A stretch of 64,000 nucleotides of DNA from the NCBI RefSeq assembly GCF_036023875.1, contig NZ_CP107931.1:5022001-5086000 (forward strand), read 5' to 3'. The position numbers and the translations under genes were made by a program. The first letter of the stretch is position 1. Each line of letters opens with the position of its first letter. The notes beneath the pieces are model-generated. The model saw nothing but the letters and a program-made list of their open reading frames with translations. It was not told the origin of the DNA and did not search any database. Below, one piece after another: positions 24,607 through 32,595 of the stretch. The stretch comes from Mycobacterium sp. NBC_00419 (GTDB taxonomy: Bacteria; Actinomycetota; Actinomycetes; Mycobacteriales; Mycobacteriaceae).

Positions 24607-25926
24607 ATGGTGACCACCCAGTTCTCACCCCGCTCGCCTGAGGTGCTCGAGGACGATCGGCTGCGCGCACTGGAGCGCTACGCGATTCTCGACACCCCGG
24701 GCGACGACGTCTTCGATCGCATCGCCCGGGTGGCGGCGCGGTGTTTCGGCGTACCGTTCGCGGCGATCAGCTTCGTCGACCGCGACCGGATCTGGTTCAA
24801 AGCGGTGCACGGTGTCAGCGGCATCTCCGAGGTCGACCGCAAGGCGGGCCTGTGCCCGATCGTCATTCGGGACAGTCGCACCTACGTCGTCCCCGATACC
24901 ACGGCCGATCCCTACGCGTCCGAAAACCCCTTGGTGACAGGCGATCTGGGGATCCGATTCTATGCCGCAGCACCCGTCACGACCGCCGACGGCCACCACC
25001 TGGGCGTGGTCAGCGTTCTGGACACCCGGCCCGGTGAGGTCACCTCAGAACAGGTCGCCACCCTGGAGGACCTGGCCGCGATCGTCATGAACGAACTCGA
25101 GCTGCGGCTCTCGGCGCTGACCACGGTGCGCGCCGAGCGTGAGCTGCGGGACACCGCCCAACGCAACCAGGCCACCGTGGCGGACTACGCCGCGGTGCTG
25201 CAACGCTCGCTGCTACCGCCGGCGCTGCCGGTGATCCCGGGCCTGTCGATGGCCGCGCACTATCACCCGGCCGCCTCCGGGCAGGTGGGCGGCGACTTCT
25301 ACGACGTCTTCGGCTTGGACGACAACCGCTGGGCATTCTTCCTCGGCGACGTCGAAGGCCATGGCGCGCCGGCGGCCGCGGTTACCTCGCTGGTTCGCTA
25401 CACCCTGCGGGCGGCGGCCCTGCATCATGACGACCCCACCGACGGCCTCACCGAACTCAACGCCGTTCTGGTCAGCGACCCCAACGAGAAGAAGTTCTGC
25501 ACAGTGCTATTCGGCAAGCTTGCGCGCGACCCGGCCACCGGAGACTTCGGTATCGCCCTGGCAACCGGCGGGCACCTTCCTGCCCTGCTGCTCGACAGCC
25601 ACAGCGGCTCGGTCCGGCCGGTACGGTCCTCGGGCGGCATGCTCGTCGGCGCGATCGCCGACGCCACCTTCGAATCCTGCGAAGTGTCACTGTCCGCGGG
25701 GCAGACCCTGCTGCTCTACACCGACGGCATCGTTGAGGCCCGTCCCGACGGATCCGCCACGTTCGGCGAACCCGCGCTGCGGCTGTTCCTGTCCGAGCGG
25801 GCCGGCATGCCCGCCGCCCAACTCATCGGTGAACTCGCCGAACTGGTCGTATCGCTGCACCCCGACGACGATGTAGCACTCCTGGCTTTGACAGTCGAAG
25901 CCGCAACTGACGCCGATGTGGGCTAA
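24607..25926 (+). CDS. GAF plus PP2C (RsbU/SpoIIE-type) serine phosphatase
   Basis: A protein of 439 residues. N-terminal GAF domain (~15-170: RYAILDTPGDDVFDRIARVAARCFGVPFAAISFVD ... FYAAAPVTTADGHHLGVVSVLD). A helix links it to the PP2C domain (~215-430): RSLLPPALPVIPGL, GGDFYDVFGLDD, GDVEGHGAPAAAV, GGHLPALLLD, LLYTDGIVEARPDG and HPDDDVALL, with the metal-binding Asp residues present. It dephosphorylates STAS antagonists in response to a ligand sensed by GAF. A STAS gene and an RsbW-like gene follow on the same strand, forming a complete partner-switching set. Confidence 0.9.
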   Translation: MVTTQFSPRSPEVLEDDRLRALERYAILDTPGDDVFDRIARVAARCFGVPFAAISFVDRDRIWFKAVHGVSGISEVDRKAGLCPIVIRDSRTYVVPDTTADPYASENPLVTGDLGIRFYAAAPVTTADGHHLGVVSVLDTRPGEVTSEQVATLEDLAAIVMNELELRLSALTTVRAERELRDTAQRNQATVADYAAVLQRSLLPPALPVIPGLSMAAHYHPAASGQVGGDFYDVFGLDDNRWAFFLGDVEGHGAPAAAVTSLVRYTLRAAALHHDDPTDGLTELNAVLVSDPNEKKFCTVLFGKLARDPATGDFGIALATGGHLPALLLDSHSGSVRPVRSSGGMLVGAIADATFESCEVSLSAGQTLLLYTDGIVEARPDGSATFGEPALRLFLSERAGMPAAQLIGELAELVVSLHPDDDVALLALTVEAATDADVG

Positions 25927-26090
25927 CCTGAAAGGGTCGTGCCGACCGCTAACCGGGGCGCGGACGCGGCGCCGCAAGCAGATCGGCGCACCAACTGCAG
26001 TGAGTTCTTGCCAGGTTCAGACGGAAGCCTTGCAGGCATGACCTAACTCAGAGCGCATCGTTTTGGGTGCGCGCAAGTGAGGTGTGAATC

Positions 26091-26480
26091 TTGGACGAAC
26101 AAGCCACAGCCACCAACAACGTCACCACCGCGGCCAACACCGGGTGTCTGATCAGCGAAGAGTGGTTCGGCCGAACGGTCGTGGTCTCGACCTCCGGCGT
26201 CATCGACATGCTGACGGCGCCGCAACTGGAGACCAGCATCAAATCATCGCTGACGAAAAACCCGGCCGCGGTCATCGTCGACATGAGCGACGTGGAGTTC
26301 CTGGCTTCGGCCGGAATGGGTGTCCTGGTCGCCGCACATGACCAGGCCGGCCCGGGCGTCGGGTTCGGCGTCGTGGCCAGTGGACCGGCCACCAGCAGAC
26401 CGCTCAAGCTTGTCGGCCTGGCCGACATCATCGGGCTGTATTCAACATTGGACGAGGCTCGAGCGGCACTGGGTGAGTAA
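26091..26480 (+). CDS. STAS-domain anti-sigma factor antagonist
   Basis: A protein of 129 residues. STAS core: RTVVVSTSGVIDMLTAPQLETSI then AVIVDMSDVEFLASAGMGVLVAA, with the serine of ASAGM at the phosphorylation position. The start is TTG, with AGGTG seven bases upstream. It lies 164 bases after the phosphatase gene and 30 bases before an RsbW-like gene. It would be phosphorylated by the latter and dephosphorylated by the former. Confidence 0.87.
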   Translation: MDEQATATNNVTTAANTGCLISEEWFGRTVVVSTSGVIDMLTAPQLETSIKSSLTKNPAAVIVDMSDVEFLASAGMGVLVAAHDQAGPGVGFGVVASGPATSRPLKLVGLADIIGLYSTLDEARAALGE

Positions 26481-26498
26481 TCGGGCAACGGTGGGTAT
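26471..26498 (+). promoter_or_regulatory. Possible SigF-type promoter before the RsbW-like gene
   Basis: GGGTAT at 26493-26498 matches the mycobacterial SigF -10 element. GGGTGA stands 16 bases upstream (26471-26476), only a partial match to the GGTTT -35. It would give the anti-sigma gene its own sigma-dependent expression. Weak because of the -35. Confidence 0.35.
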
Positions 26499-26510
26499 AC
26501 GGCATTTGCC

Positions 26511-26972
26511 ATGACGACAACGAGTTACCCATCTCCCGACGGTGACAGGTTCGCGGACAACGGCGTCGACGCCGACGCACGCAGCGTTGGCCGAGTCCGC
26601 GACGAGTTCGCCCACTGGCTGCGTGCGCACACTGGTGTCGACGCGGTCCTGTTCAGCGATATCGTGCTGGCGGCCAACGAAGCCCTGGCCAACGCAGCGG
26701 AATTCGCTTACGTCCGCGACAACGGTATCGGCGGCATCGACGTGGAAGCAGTGCACAATCCTGCGGCCGCCACGCTCACCGTGACGGTCGCCGATCAGGG
26801 CTGCTGGCGCGAGCCCGATCCCGCCACCCGGAGCAGCGTCCGTGGCCGCGGCATCCCATTGATGCGCGCCCTGGCCGACGAGGTGACGATCGATTCCTCG
26901 GCGCTGGGCACCACGGTGTGCCTGCGGTTCGACAACGTCCCCGCCGTCCTGCGTGCCGACGTCAGCGTCTGA
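26511..26972 (+). CDS. RsbW-like anti-sigma factor / serine kinase
   Basis: A protein of 153 residues with the GHKL ATPase fold: N-box DIVLAANEALANAAEFAY (Asn expected to bind Mg), G1 box TVADQGCW, and G2 box RGRGIPLMRALADEV, ending in a strand TTVCLRF. Such proteins bind a sigma factor and phosphorylate a STAS antagonist. It completes the PP2C-STAS-RsbW operon. In the second Asn-box helix the usual His/Tyr after NAxEH is replaced by F-A-Y, a modest deviation. Confidence 0.85.
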   Translation: MTTTSYPSPDGDRFADNGVDADARSVGRVRDEFAHWLRAHTGVDAVLFSDIVLAANEALANAAEFAYVRDNGIGGIDVEAVHNPAAATLTVTVADQGCWREPDPATRSSVRGRGIPLMRALADEVTIDSSALGTTVCLRFDNVPAVLRADVSV

Positions 26973-26974
26973 GA

Positions 26975-27385
26975 TCAGGCCGGTTCGTAACGCAACATCG
27001 TCACCCCGTCATCGGGGTAGTCGAAGAACACCGGCTTCAACCGCATCCCGACCGACAACTGCGCGACCTCGGCGTTGACGATCTCGGTGGAGAACCGCGG
27101 ACCCTCATCCCATTGCACCACCGCGAGAATCTGCGGTAGATCGTCGGCGAAATGCGGGGCCACCGGCCGATAGGCCACCGTGTAGGTATAGAGCGACGCG
27201 GCGCCGCTGATCTCCCGCCATTCGAGATCGTCAGCCAGCGTGCCCGGCGCCAGCACCCGCGGATAGAACACGTAACTGTCCGACGACGGGGAGTACTGGA
27301 TCCGGATCTTGTGCTCGGCCAGCGCATCCCAGAACGGTTGCGCCGTCGGCGTGGGAATCGGCATCGGTTTGGCGAACGCGGCCAT
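26975..27385 (-). CDS. DUF35-type OB-fold protein lacking zinc-ribbon cysteines
   Basis: A protein of 136 residues. It has the DUF35 layout (N-terminal helix PTAQPFWDALAEHKIRIQYS, then an OB fold with LYTYTVAYRPVAPHF and ILAVVQWDEGPRFST). The rubredoxin-like zinc knuckle that normally reads CxxC...CxxC is replaced by YSPSSDSYVFYPRVLAP with no cysteine. DUF35 proteins usually bind a thiolase partner and shape the active site in steroid side-chain or ketoacyl-CoA cleavage. The adjacent thiolase gene 2 bases upstream is the expected partner. Confidence 0.82.
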   Translation of the reverse strand: MAAFAKPMPIPTPTAQPFWDALAEHKIRIQYSPSSDSYVFYPRVLAPGTLADDLEWREISGAASLYTYTVAYRPVAPHFADDLPQILAVVQWDEGPRFSTEIVNAEVAQLSVGMRLKPVFFDYPDDGVTMLRYEPA

Positions 27386-27387
27386 GA

Positions 27388-28593
27388 TCAGTCACCCTCC
27401 AGCACGAGTGTGGTCTGTTCGGACAGGATGCCGCCGTTCCCGGAGACGAACGCGCGGTTGCAGTCGGCCACCTGGGTGGCAGCGGAGCGACCCATGATCT
27501 GGCGGGTCGCATCGCAGACGTGGTGCATACCGCCGGCCGTCCCGGCCTGGCCGTAGCCGAGTTGGCCACCGGAGGTGTTCATCGGGAAATCGCCACGGAA
27601 CGTCAGGTCGTGCTCGGCGACGAACTGCAAACCCTTGCCCTTCTCGCAGAACCCCGCGTCCTCGAGGCTCAGCAGCGCGGTGATGGTGTAGCAGTCGTAG
27701 ATCGACACCATGTCCATCTCGGCCGGACTCAGTCCGGCCATCGAAAACGCCGACGCCGCAGCTTTGATCATCGGGGTCTGCAACAACTCCTGGGCGTAGG
27801 TGGGCGTCTTGTAGGGCACCCGCTCGCCGAATCCCTTGACCCACACCGGCCGATTGCGCGCGCGGCGGGCCAGATCGGCGCTGGCGACCACCACCGCGGC
27901 GCCGCCCATCACGGGCATCACGATCTCGAGCATGTGCAACGGCGCGGCGATCACGGGACTGTTGACGACGTCGTCGACGGTGATCGGGGTGTCTTTGAAG
28001 ATGGCGCCGGGGGTGTGGTTGGCGTTGACCCGCTGATCCACACTGATCTTCGCAATGGCGCGTTCGTCGTAGCCATAGGTGGCGCCGTAGAGCGTGGCGA
28101 CCTGTCCGTAGGGGCCGTTCTGTCCCAGATTTCCATAGGGAATCTCGAATTCGGCCTGCGGCGAGCCGTACCGGTTGCTCGAGGCGCCGAAGTACAGCAT
28201 GTCGCCGAAGTCCGGCGGACGCTTCTCGCTGACTGGCGACATCGGGGTGCCCGGGATGACGCACAGCACCGCATTGCACAGCCCGAGTTCGATCGCGGCC
28301 GCGGCCCGCCACACCATCGCCACGGCGCTGGCACCGCCCAGGTCGACCATCTCGGCGAAATTGGCTTTGATACCGAGATATTCGATCACCGTCGACGGTG
28401 CGAAGATCTGCGACTCCTGCAGGTAGGTGGTGCAGATGCCGTCGACGTCGGTGGCCGACAGACCCGCGTCATCCAGAGCGGCCGCCGCCAGGCGCGCCCA
28501 GTGCTCGAGGCTGAACTCCAGTGGCCCGGTCGGGCGCTTGGTCGATGGCAGCTCGGTGTACCCGACGATCGCGGCTTCGCCCCGAAGACCCAT
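27388..28593 (-). CDS. Thiolase-like (SCP2/lipid-transfer type) protein
   Basis: A protein of 401 residues of the thiolase superfamily: GEAAIVGYTELP, a long N-terminal domain with VDLGGASAVAMVWRAAAAI, and C-terminal MNTSGGQLGYGQAGTAGGMHHV with the conserved GG and His. The group pairs with DUF35 proteins and acts as a retro-aldolase or thiolase on CoA esters. The first-domain nucleophile Cys is not obvious at the usual place. The ATG at 28593 has GAAGGGG upstream. It is divergent from an SDR gene, with ~90 bases between them. Confidence 0.85.
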   Translation of the reverse strand: MGLRGEAAIVGYTELPSTKRPTGPLEFSLEHWARLAAAALDDAGLSATDVDGICTTYLQESQIFAPSTVIEYLGIKANFAEMVDLGGASAVAMVWRAAAAIELGLCNAVLCVIPGTPMSPVSEKRPPDFGDMLYFGASSNRYGSPQAEFEIPYGNLGQNGPYGQVATLYGATYGYDERAIAKISVDQRVNANHTPGAIFKDTPITVDDVVNSPVIAAPLHMLEIVMPVMGGAAVVVASADLARRARNRPVWVKGFGERVPYKTPTYAQELLQTPMIKAAASAFSMAGLSPAEMDMVSIYDCYTITALLSLEDAGFCEKGKGLQFVAEHDLTFRGDFPMNTSGGQLGYGQAGTAGGMHHVCDATRQIMGRSAATQVADCNRAFVSGNGGILSEQTTLVLEGD

Positions 28594-28685
28594 GGTTGCC
28601 CCTTCGTCATTGCCCAAGAACATTAAGCATGTAATCATATTGACCGCTCTATGAAAATCCGTCGGCCGGGAAAGGACCCTGCATT

Positions 28686-29558
28686 GTGAGCGATGTCTCA
28701 CCACTGGACGGCAAAGTCGCCGTCGTCACCGGAACCAGCCGAGGAGTCGGGCTGGGCATCGCGCACGAACTACTGCGCGCCGGAGCCACCGTCATCGGCT
28801 GCTCGCGAGGCCCACTGGAGGCCATGCCCGGGGTGGCTGACAACCCCGAGTGGGCGGCGCGGTCGGCACAGCGGGTCTGCGATCAGGGCGACCACCGGGC
28901 CATCGACGAGTTCGTCGCCGGGGTGGTGGCCGACTACGGCCGCATCGACATCCTGGTCAACAATGCCGGCGGTACGGTGCCCAGCCCGCATGTCGAGGAC
29001 GTCCCCGAACTCGTCTCGCGCATCCAAGGCGCACCGCGTTCCGCCGATGACTTCGAACGCACCATCCTGTTCCACCAGTTCGCCATTCAGATGAATCTGA
29101 TCAGCCCGCTATGGTTCGCCATCCGGGCGTATCGACAGATGCGCGAGCAGGACGGCACCGGGTCGATCGTCAACATCTCCAGTGGTGCGGGACATCCGGC
29201 CGGGTCACCGACGTTGGTGTCCTACGGCGCGGCCAAGTCCGGTCTCAACCACATGACCCGCTCGCTGGCCGAGGAATGGGGGCCCAAGGTCCGGGTGAAC
29301 TGCCTGGCGCTGGGCCCGACCATGACCGACAACTTCCAGTCCTTCGTGCTGCCCAAGGACGACCCGACGGGGGAGAAGTACTTCCGCGACGTGCCGTTGC
29401 ATCGAGCCGGCGAGCCGGCCGAAGTGGGGCGCGCGGTAGTGTTCCTGTCCAGCGGCACAGCCGATTTCATCAACGGCACGACCATCGAGATGGACGGCGG
29501 GATGTTGCCCGGCGTGCTCTACGAGGCGGGCCTCAAGACCATTACGGACCTCCTGTGA
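28686..29558 (+). CDS. SDR-family oxidoreductase
   Basis: A protein of 290 residues. Classical SDR motifs: cofactor loop VVTGTSRGVGLG, NNAGG, catalytic Ser in VNISSGAGH and YGAAKSG for Tyr/Lys, and a C-terminal FINGTTIEMDGG. It uses NAD(P) on an alcohol or ketone, probably in the pathway of the divergent thiolase. A longer insertion (VEDVPELVSRIQGAPRSADDFERT) follows the NAG strand. It starts at GTG 28686. The stop overlaps the next gene as GTGA, so the two are co-translated. Confidence 0.88.
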   Translation: MSDVSPLDGKVAVVTGTSRGVGLGIAHELLRAGATVIGCSRGPLEAMPGVADNPEWAARSAQRVCDQGDHRAIDEFVAGVVADYGRIDILVNNAGGTVPSPHVEDVPELVSRIQGAPRSADDFERTILFHQFAIQMNLISPLWFAIRAYRQMREQDGTGSIVNISSGAGHPAGSPTLVSYGAAKSGLNHMTRSLAEEWGPKVRVNCLALGPTMTDNFQSFVLPKDDPTGEKYFRDVPLHRAGEPAEVGRAVVFLSSGTADFINGTTIEMDGGMLPGVLYEAGLKTITDLL

Positions 29559-30622
29559 AAAACGTCATCCAGTTCTCCACCGGCAACGTGGGCATTCACG
29601 CCCTGAAGATGATCATCGAACGGCCCGACCTGCGCCTGGTCGGTCTGCACGCCCACAGCCCCGACAAGGTCGGGCGCGACGCCGCCGAACTGTGCGGGCT
29701 GACCGAACCGACCGGCATCCTGGCCACCGACGACATCGACGCCCTGGTGGCACTCGACGCCGACTGCGTCATCTACACCTCCCAGGCCGAGATGCGCCCG
29801 CAGCAGGCGATCGAGGAGATCTCCCGGTTTCTGCGTGCGGGCACGAATGTCGTTGGTACCTCAATGGTCTGGTTGGTGGCCCCCTATCAGGCCGACGAGT
29901 GGATGCGCGCCCCGCTGGCCCAGGCATGCGAAGCCGGCGGCACCTCGCTCTACATCAACGGAGTCGACCCGGGCTTCTCGGGAGACAGCCTGGTCTACAC
30001 CGCGCTGACGCTGGCCGGGCGGGCCACTTCCGTGACCGTCTCCGAGATCTGCGACTACGGCAGCTACGACGACGCCGAATTCACCGGTGTCAGTTTCGGT
30101 TTCGGAACGACTCCGGATCACACGCCGATCATGTTCGCGCCGGGCGTGCTGTCCTCGCTGTGGGGTGGTCAGGTCCGCTCGCTGGCTCATCTGCTCGGCG
30201 TCAGCCTCGACGAGGTACGGGAGTGGCACGAAAGCTGGGTGACACTTGAGCAGATCGACTGCACCATGATGACCGTGCCGCCCGGCCACGTTGCCGCGGT
30301 GCGCTTCGCCGTCGAAGGGATTCGCGACGGTGAGCCCGTCATCACCATGGAGCATGTCAACCGGCTCACCTCAGCGGCCGCGCCGGACTGGCCCACCCCG
30401 CCCGACGGGCGTCCCGGCGTGCACCGAGTGGTGGTACGCGGCGAGCCTGGTGTGGAGATCAACACGCACCTCGGCCTCGACGGTGTCGACCACAACGAGG
30501 GTGGTGTGGTGTCGACCGCGGCGCGCGCCGTCAACGCCATTCACGACGTGTGTGCCGCCCCACCGGGACTGGTGGCGGTCAAGGATCTGCCGACCGCGCA
30601 CGCCGACAATGTGATGTGGTGA
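29555..30622 (+). CDS. NAD(P)-dependent dehydrogenase, DapB/amine-dehydrogenase-like
   Basis: A protein of 355 residues. The N-terminal Rossmann part starts VIQFSTGNVGIHALKMII, with a dinucleotide loop, followed by GTNVVGTSMVWL and INGVDPGFSGDSLVY. It resembles the dihydrodipicolinate reductase-like group that includes 2,4-diaminopentanoate dehydrogenase, common in mycobacterial lipid-catabolism clusters. The substrate is unknown. The GTG start overlaps the SDR stop, and its own stop overlaps the TetR start, so three genes form a coupled unit. Confidence 0.8.
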   Translation: MKNVIQFSTGNVGIHALKMIIERPDLRLVGLHAHSPDKVGRDAAELCGLTEPTGILATDDIDALVALDADCVIYTSQAEMRPQQAIEEISRFLRAGTNVVGTSMVWLVAPYQADEWMRAPLAQACEAGGTSLYINGVDPGFSGDSLVYTALTLAGRATSVTVSEICDYGSYDDAEFTGVSFGFGTTPDHTPIMFAPGVLSSLWGGQVRSLAHLLGVSLDEVREWHESWVTLEQIDCTMMTVPPGHVAAVRFAVEGIRDGEPVITMEHVNRLTSAAAPDWPTPPDGRPGVHRVVVRGEPGVEINTHLGLDGVDHNEGGVVSTAARAVNAIHDVCAAPPGLVAVKDLPTAHADNVMW

Positions 30623-31275
30623 CTTCGGTGCCCAAGATCGCGCCCCGGCGCCCACCCGGCGGCAGCCAGGTGCGTGCTGACCGGACCCGCGATCGGGTGC
30701 TCGACGAAACGGTGCGCTGTGTGGTCGAGGAGGGGTTCGCGGCGGCCAGCGCCAAACATATCGCCGAACGCGCCGGCGTCACCTGGGGTGTGGTGCAGTA
30801 CCACTTCGGTGACCGCGACGCTCTGCTGATGGCCGTCGTGGACCGGGGATTCGGCGAGTTGCTCGACTCCCTGCGGGCCCTGCCGCCGCCGTCGGTTGCA
30901 TTGAGCCGCCGCGAACGAGTCCAGTTGTTGGTCGACGAAGCGTGGAAGGTGTTCTCCAGCGACAATTCCCGCGCCTCGCTGGAGATTCTCATCGGGACGC
31001 GCTCGATGCGTGACAAGCGGGCCACCCGGCATCTTGTCGAGTTACACAGCGCAACAACCGATCTCAGTCGGGAGATCGCACACGAGCTCGAAAGCCCACA
31101 CGCGGCGGCTATCGGCGAATTGATCTGGGCCACCATGCGGGGGCTGGTGATCTCGCGCCTCATCATGGCGGCTCCGCTGGACACTACCGCTGAACTGACG
31201 GCACTGGTCGAGGTGGTCACCTCCTACCTCGACCAGCACGCCGTCACGATCGACGGTCGGCCCGCGTCACGGTGA
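30619..31275 (+). CDS. TetR-family transcriptional regulator
   Basis: A protein of 218 residues. HTH: RDRVLDETVRCVVEEGFAAASAKHIAERAGVTWGVVQYHFGDRDALL, followed by an all-helical ligand domain. The GTG at 30619 overlaps the dehydrogenase stop (GTGA); a GTG at 30628 is possible. As the last gene of the SDR-dehydrogenase unit it probably regulates this group and perhaps the divergent thiolase operon. Confidence 0.87.
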   Translation: MTSVPKIAPRRPPGGSQVRADRTRDRVLDETVRCVVEEGFAAASAKHIAERAGVTWGVVQYHFGDRDALLMAVVDRGFGELLDSLRALPPPSVALSRRERVQLLVDEAWKVFSSDNSRASLEILIGTRSMRDKRATRHLVELHSATTDLSREIAHELESPHAAAIGELIWATMRGLVISRLIMAAPLDTTAELTALVEVVTSYLDQHAVTIDGRPASR

Positions 31276-31339
31276 CCGTCTAGTTCGCCGACTCGGGAAT
31301 TGAGGTGGCAGAATCGCCGCTCGCTCCCAATGCCGTTGA

Positions 31340-31558
31340 TCAGTGGCCCGCCGAATTCGCTGTTGTCGCAGACGCACTAGTCGAGGTCGACACCACCGCC
31401 ACCGCAGACGGGCTCGGCGTGGGAAAGGACACGTACGGCCCGTTGCCGGCCACCACGGTGCCCCGCGGTGGAGAATCGCCGCCGATGGCAGACACCACGC
31501 CCATGAGAGCGATTGCCGCACCGCCGATTACCGCACCGATGATCCGTGTTGCGTTCAT
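31340..31558 (-). CDS. Small secreted or membrane-anchored protein
   Basis: A protein of 72 residues: hydrophobic N-terminus MNATRIIGAVIGGAAIALMG as signal or anchor, then a Pro/Ser/Thr-rich low-complexity tail (VSFPTPSPSAVAVVSTSTSA). AAAGGGG lies 7 bases before the ATG. No cysteines or domain. An antisense frame on the plus strand is rejected because only this strand has a signal peptide and ribosome site. The 271 bases upstream, to the ANTAR gene stop, hold no further gene. Confidence 0.6.
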   Translation of the reverse strand: MNATRIIGAVIGGAAIALMGVVSAIGGDSPPRGTVVAGNGPYVSFPTPSPSAVAVVSTSTSASATTANSAGH

Positions 31559-31829
31559 CTACAGCCCCTTTCCGCATGGGATCGTCACGGTCTGATCCCA
31601 GGGTAGGTCCGTGATCGGTAGGGCGGAACGACTGGCAGAGCGTTGGGCGCGATTGCACAGGTGACCGTCATCTACGGCACCGTCTGCTGGGGGAAAGAGC
31701 TTGTTTCCCAGCTTCTTCCAAGTCGCCGGAGCTGCCCGTGGCAGGGCCTGTACAGGATGGCACGCTACCCACGACTCGGGGACGTCAGGGCCTGACCGCC
31801 GGACCGATGGGAAATCACGATGAGCCCAC

Positions 31830-32540
31830 TCAACGCGAATCCGATTGTGCGGCTTCGACGATTCGCGCCGCGACGTCGGCCAGTGCGGTGTTGGTCTCGT
31901 GCGACAGTGTCCGCAGCATCGCGAAAGCCTGGGCGGCATCGAGGCGGTAGCGCTCCATGATCATTCCCTTGGCTTGGCCGATGGTGTCCCGGCTGGCCAG
32001 GGCCTCCTGGAACTGCGCCTCCCGGCGCGCCGCATCCCACACCAGCGCGGAATGCACCGCGAACAGCGAACCCAGCCTGCGGGTCTGCTCGTCGAACGCC
32101 CGAGGCCGCTCGGCGAACACGTTCAACGATCCCATCGACCGGCCGGTGACGCACAGATGGAAACCCATGATGCTGCGCACCGGGGTGCTCGACAGCGCCT
32201 CGGCGCGAAAACTCGGCCACCGGGTGTCCTTCTCCAGGTCCTCGACGTGCACGGTCTTGTTGTGCCACGCCGAGGACAAGCACGGGCCCTCGCCATGGCG
32301 GCGCTGGATGTCGTCGAGCAGTGCCGCGCTCGGATGGGTCGCCGAGGGCGGTTCGACCATCGAGGGCCCCGTGGTCACCGTGACGTTCGCGTAGTCCACA
32401 CCCGGCAACTCCGAGGCGGCATGATCGGCAAGTTCCACCACGACCACACTGTCGGGGCTTCTGCGCCGATACAGATGTCGCGCGATCTCGGCGATGCGGA
32501 CGGGCGCCTCGATGGGGTCTGGGACATCATCGACCGACAT
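31830..32540 (-). CDS. GAF and ANTAR domain regulator
   Basis: A protein of 236 residues. GAF domain ~30-165 (YANVTVTTGPSMVEP, RRHGEGPCLSSAW, SIMGFHLCVTGRSMGSLNVFAE). C-terminal ANTAR helices ~175-225 (EALASRDTIGQAKGMIMERYRLDAAQAFAMLRTLSHETN), which bind a two-hexaloop RNA to prevent transcription termination. The ATG at 32540 is preceded by a SigF-like GGGTAT at only 9 bases, leaving no room for a ribosome site, so a leaderless or near-leaderless message is likely. A longer start at 32576 would overlap that element. Confidence 0.88.
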   Translation of the reverse strand: MSVDDVPDPIEAPVRIAEIARHLYRRRSPDSVVVVELADHAASELPGVDYANVTVTTGPSMVEPPSATHPSAALLDDIQRRHGEGPCLSSAWHNKTVHVEDLEKDTRWPSFRAEALSSTPVRSIMGFHLCVTGRSMGSLNVFAERPRAFDEQTRRLGSLFAVHSALVWDAARREAQFQEALASRDTIGQAKGMIMERYRLDAAQAFAMLRTLSHETNTALADVAARIVEAAQSDSR

Positions 32541-32549
32541 AGAAGTGCC

Positions 32550-32577
32550 ATACCCGCAAGATGGACGGCTCAACATC
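32550..32577 (-). promoter_or_regulatory. SigF-like promoter of the GAF-ANTAR gene
   Basis: On the minus strand, GGGTAT (32555-32550) matches the mycobacterial SigF -10; GATGTT lies 16 bases upstream (32577-32572), a weak -35. The -10 is 9 bases from the start codon. GAF-ANTAR genes are plausible stress-regulon members. Confidence 0.4.
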
Positions 32578-32595
32578 GGCGCGAGCGGAGATTCG

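Noticed and set aside
31305..31595. A 96-codon plus-strand frame overlapping the small secreted-protein gene
   Set aside because: No ribosome site or signal; the minus-strand frame has both.
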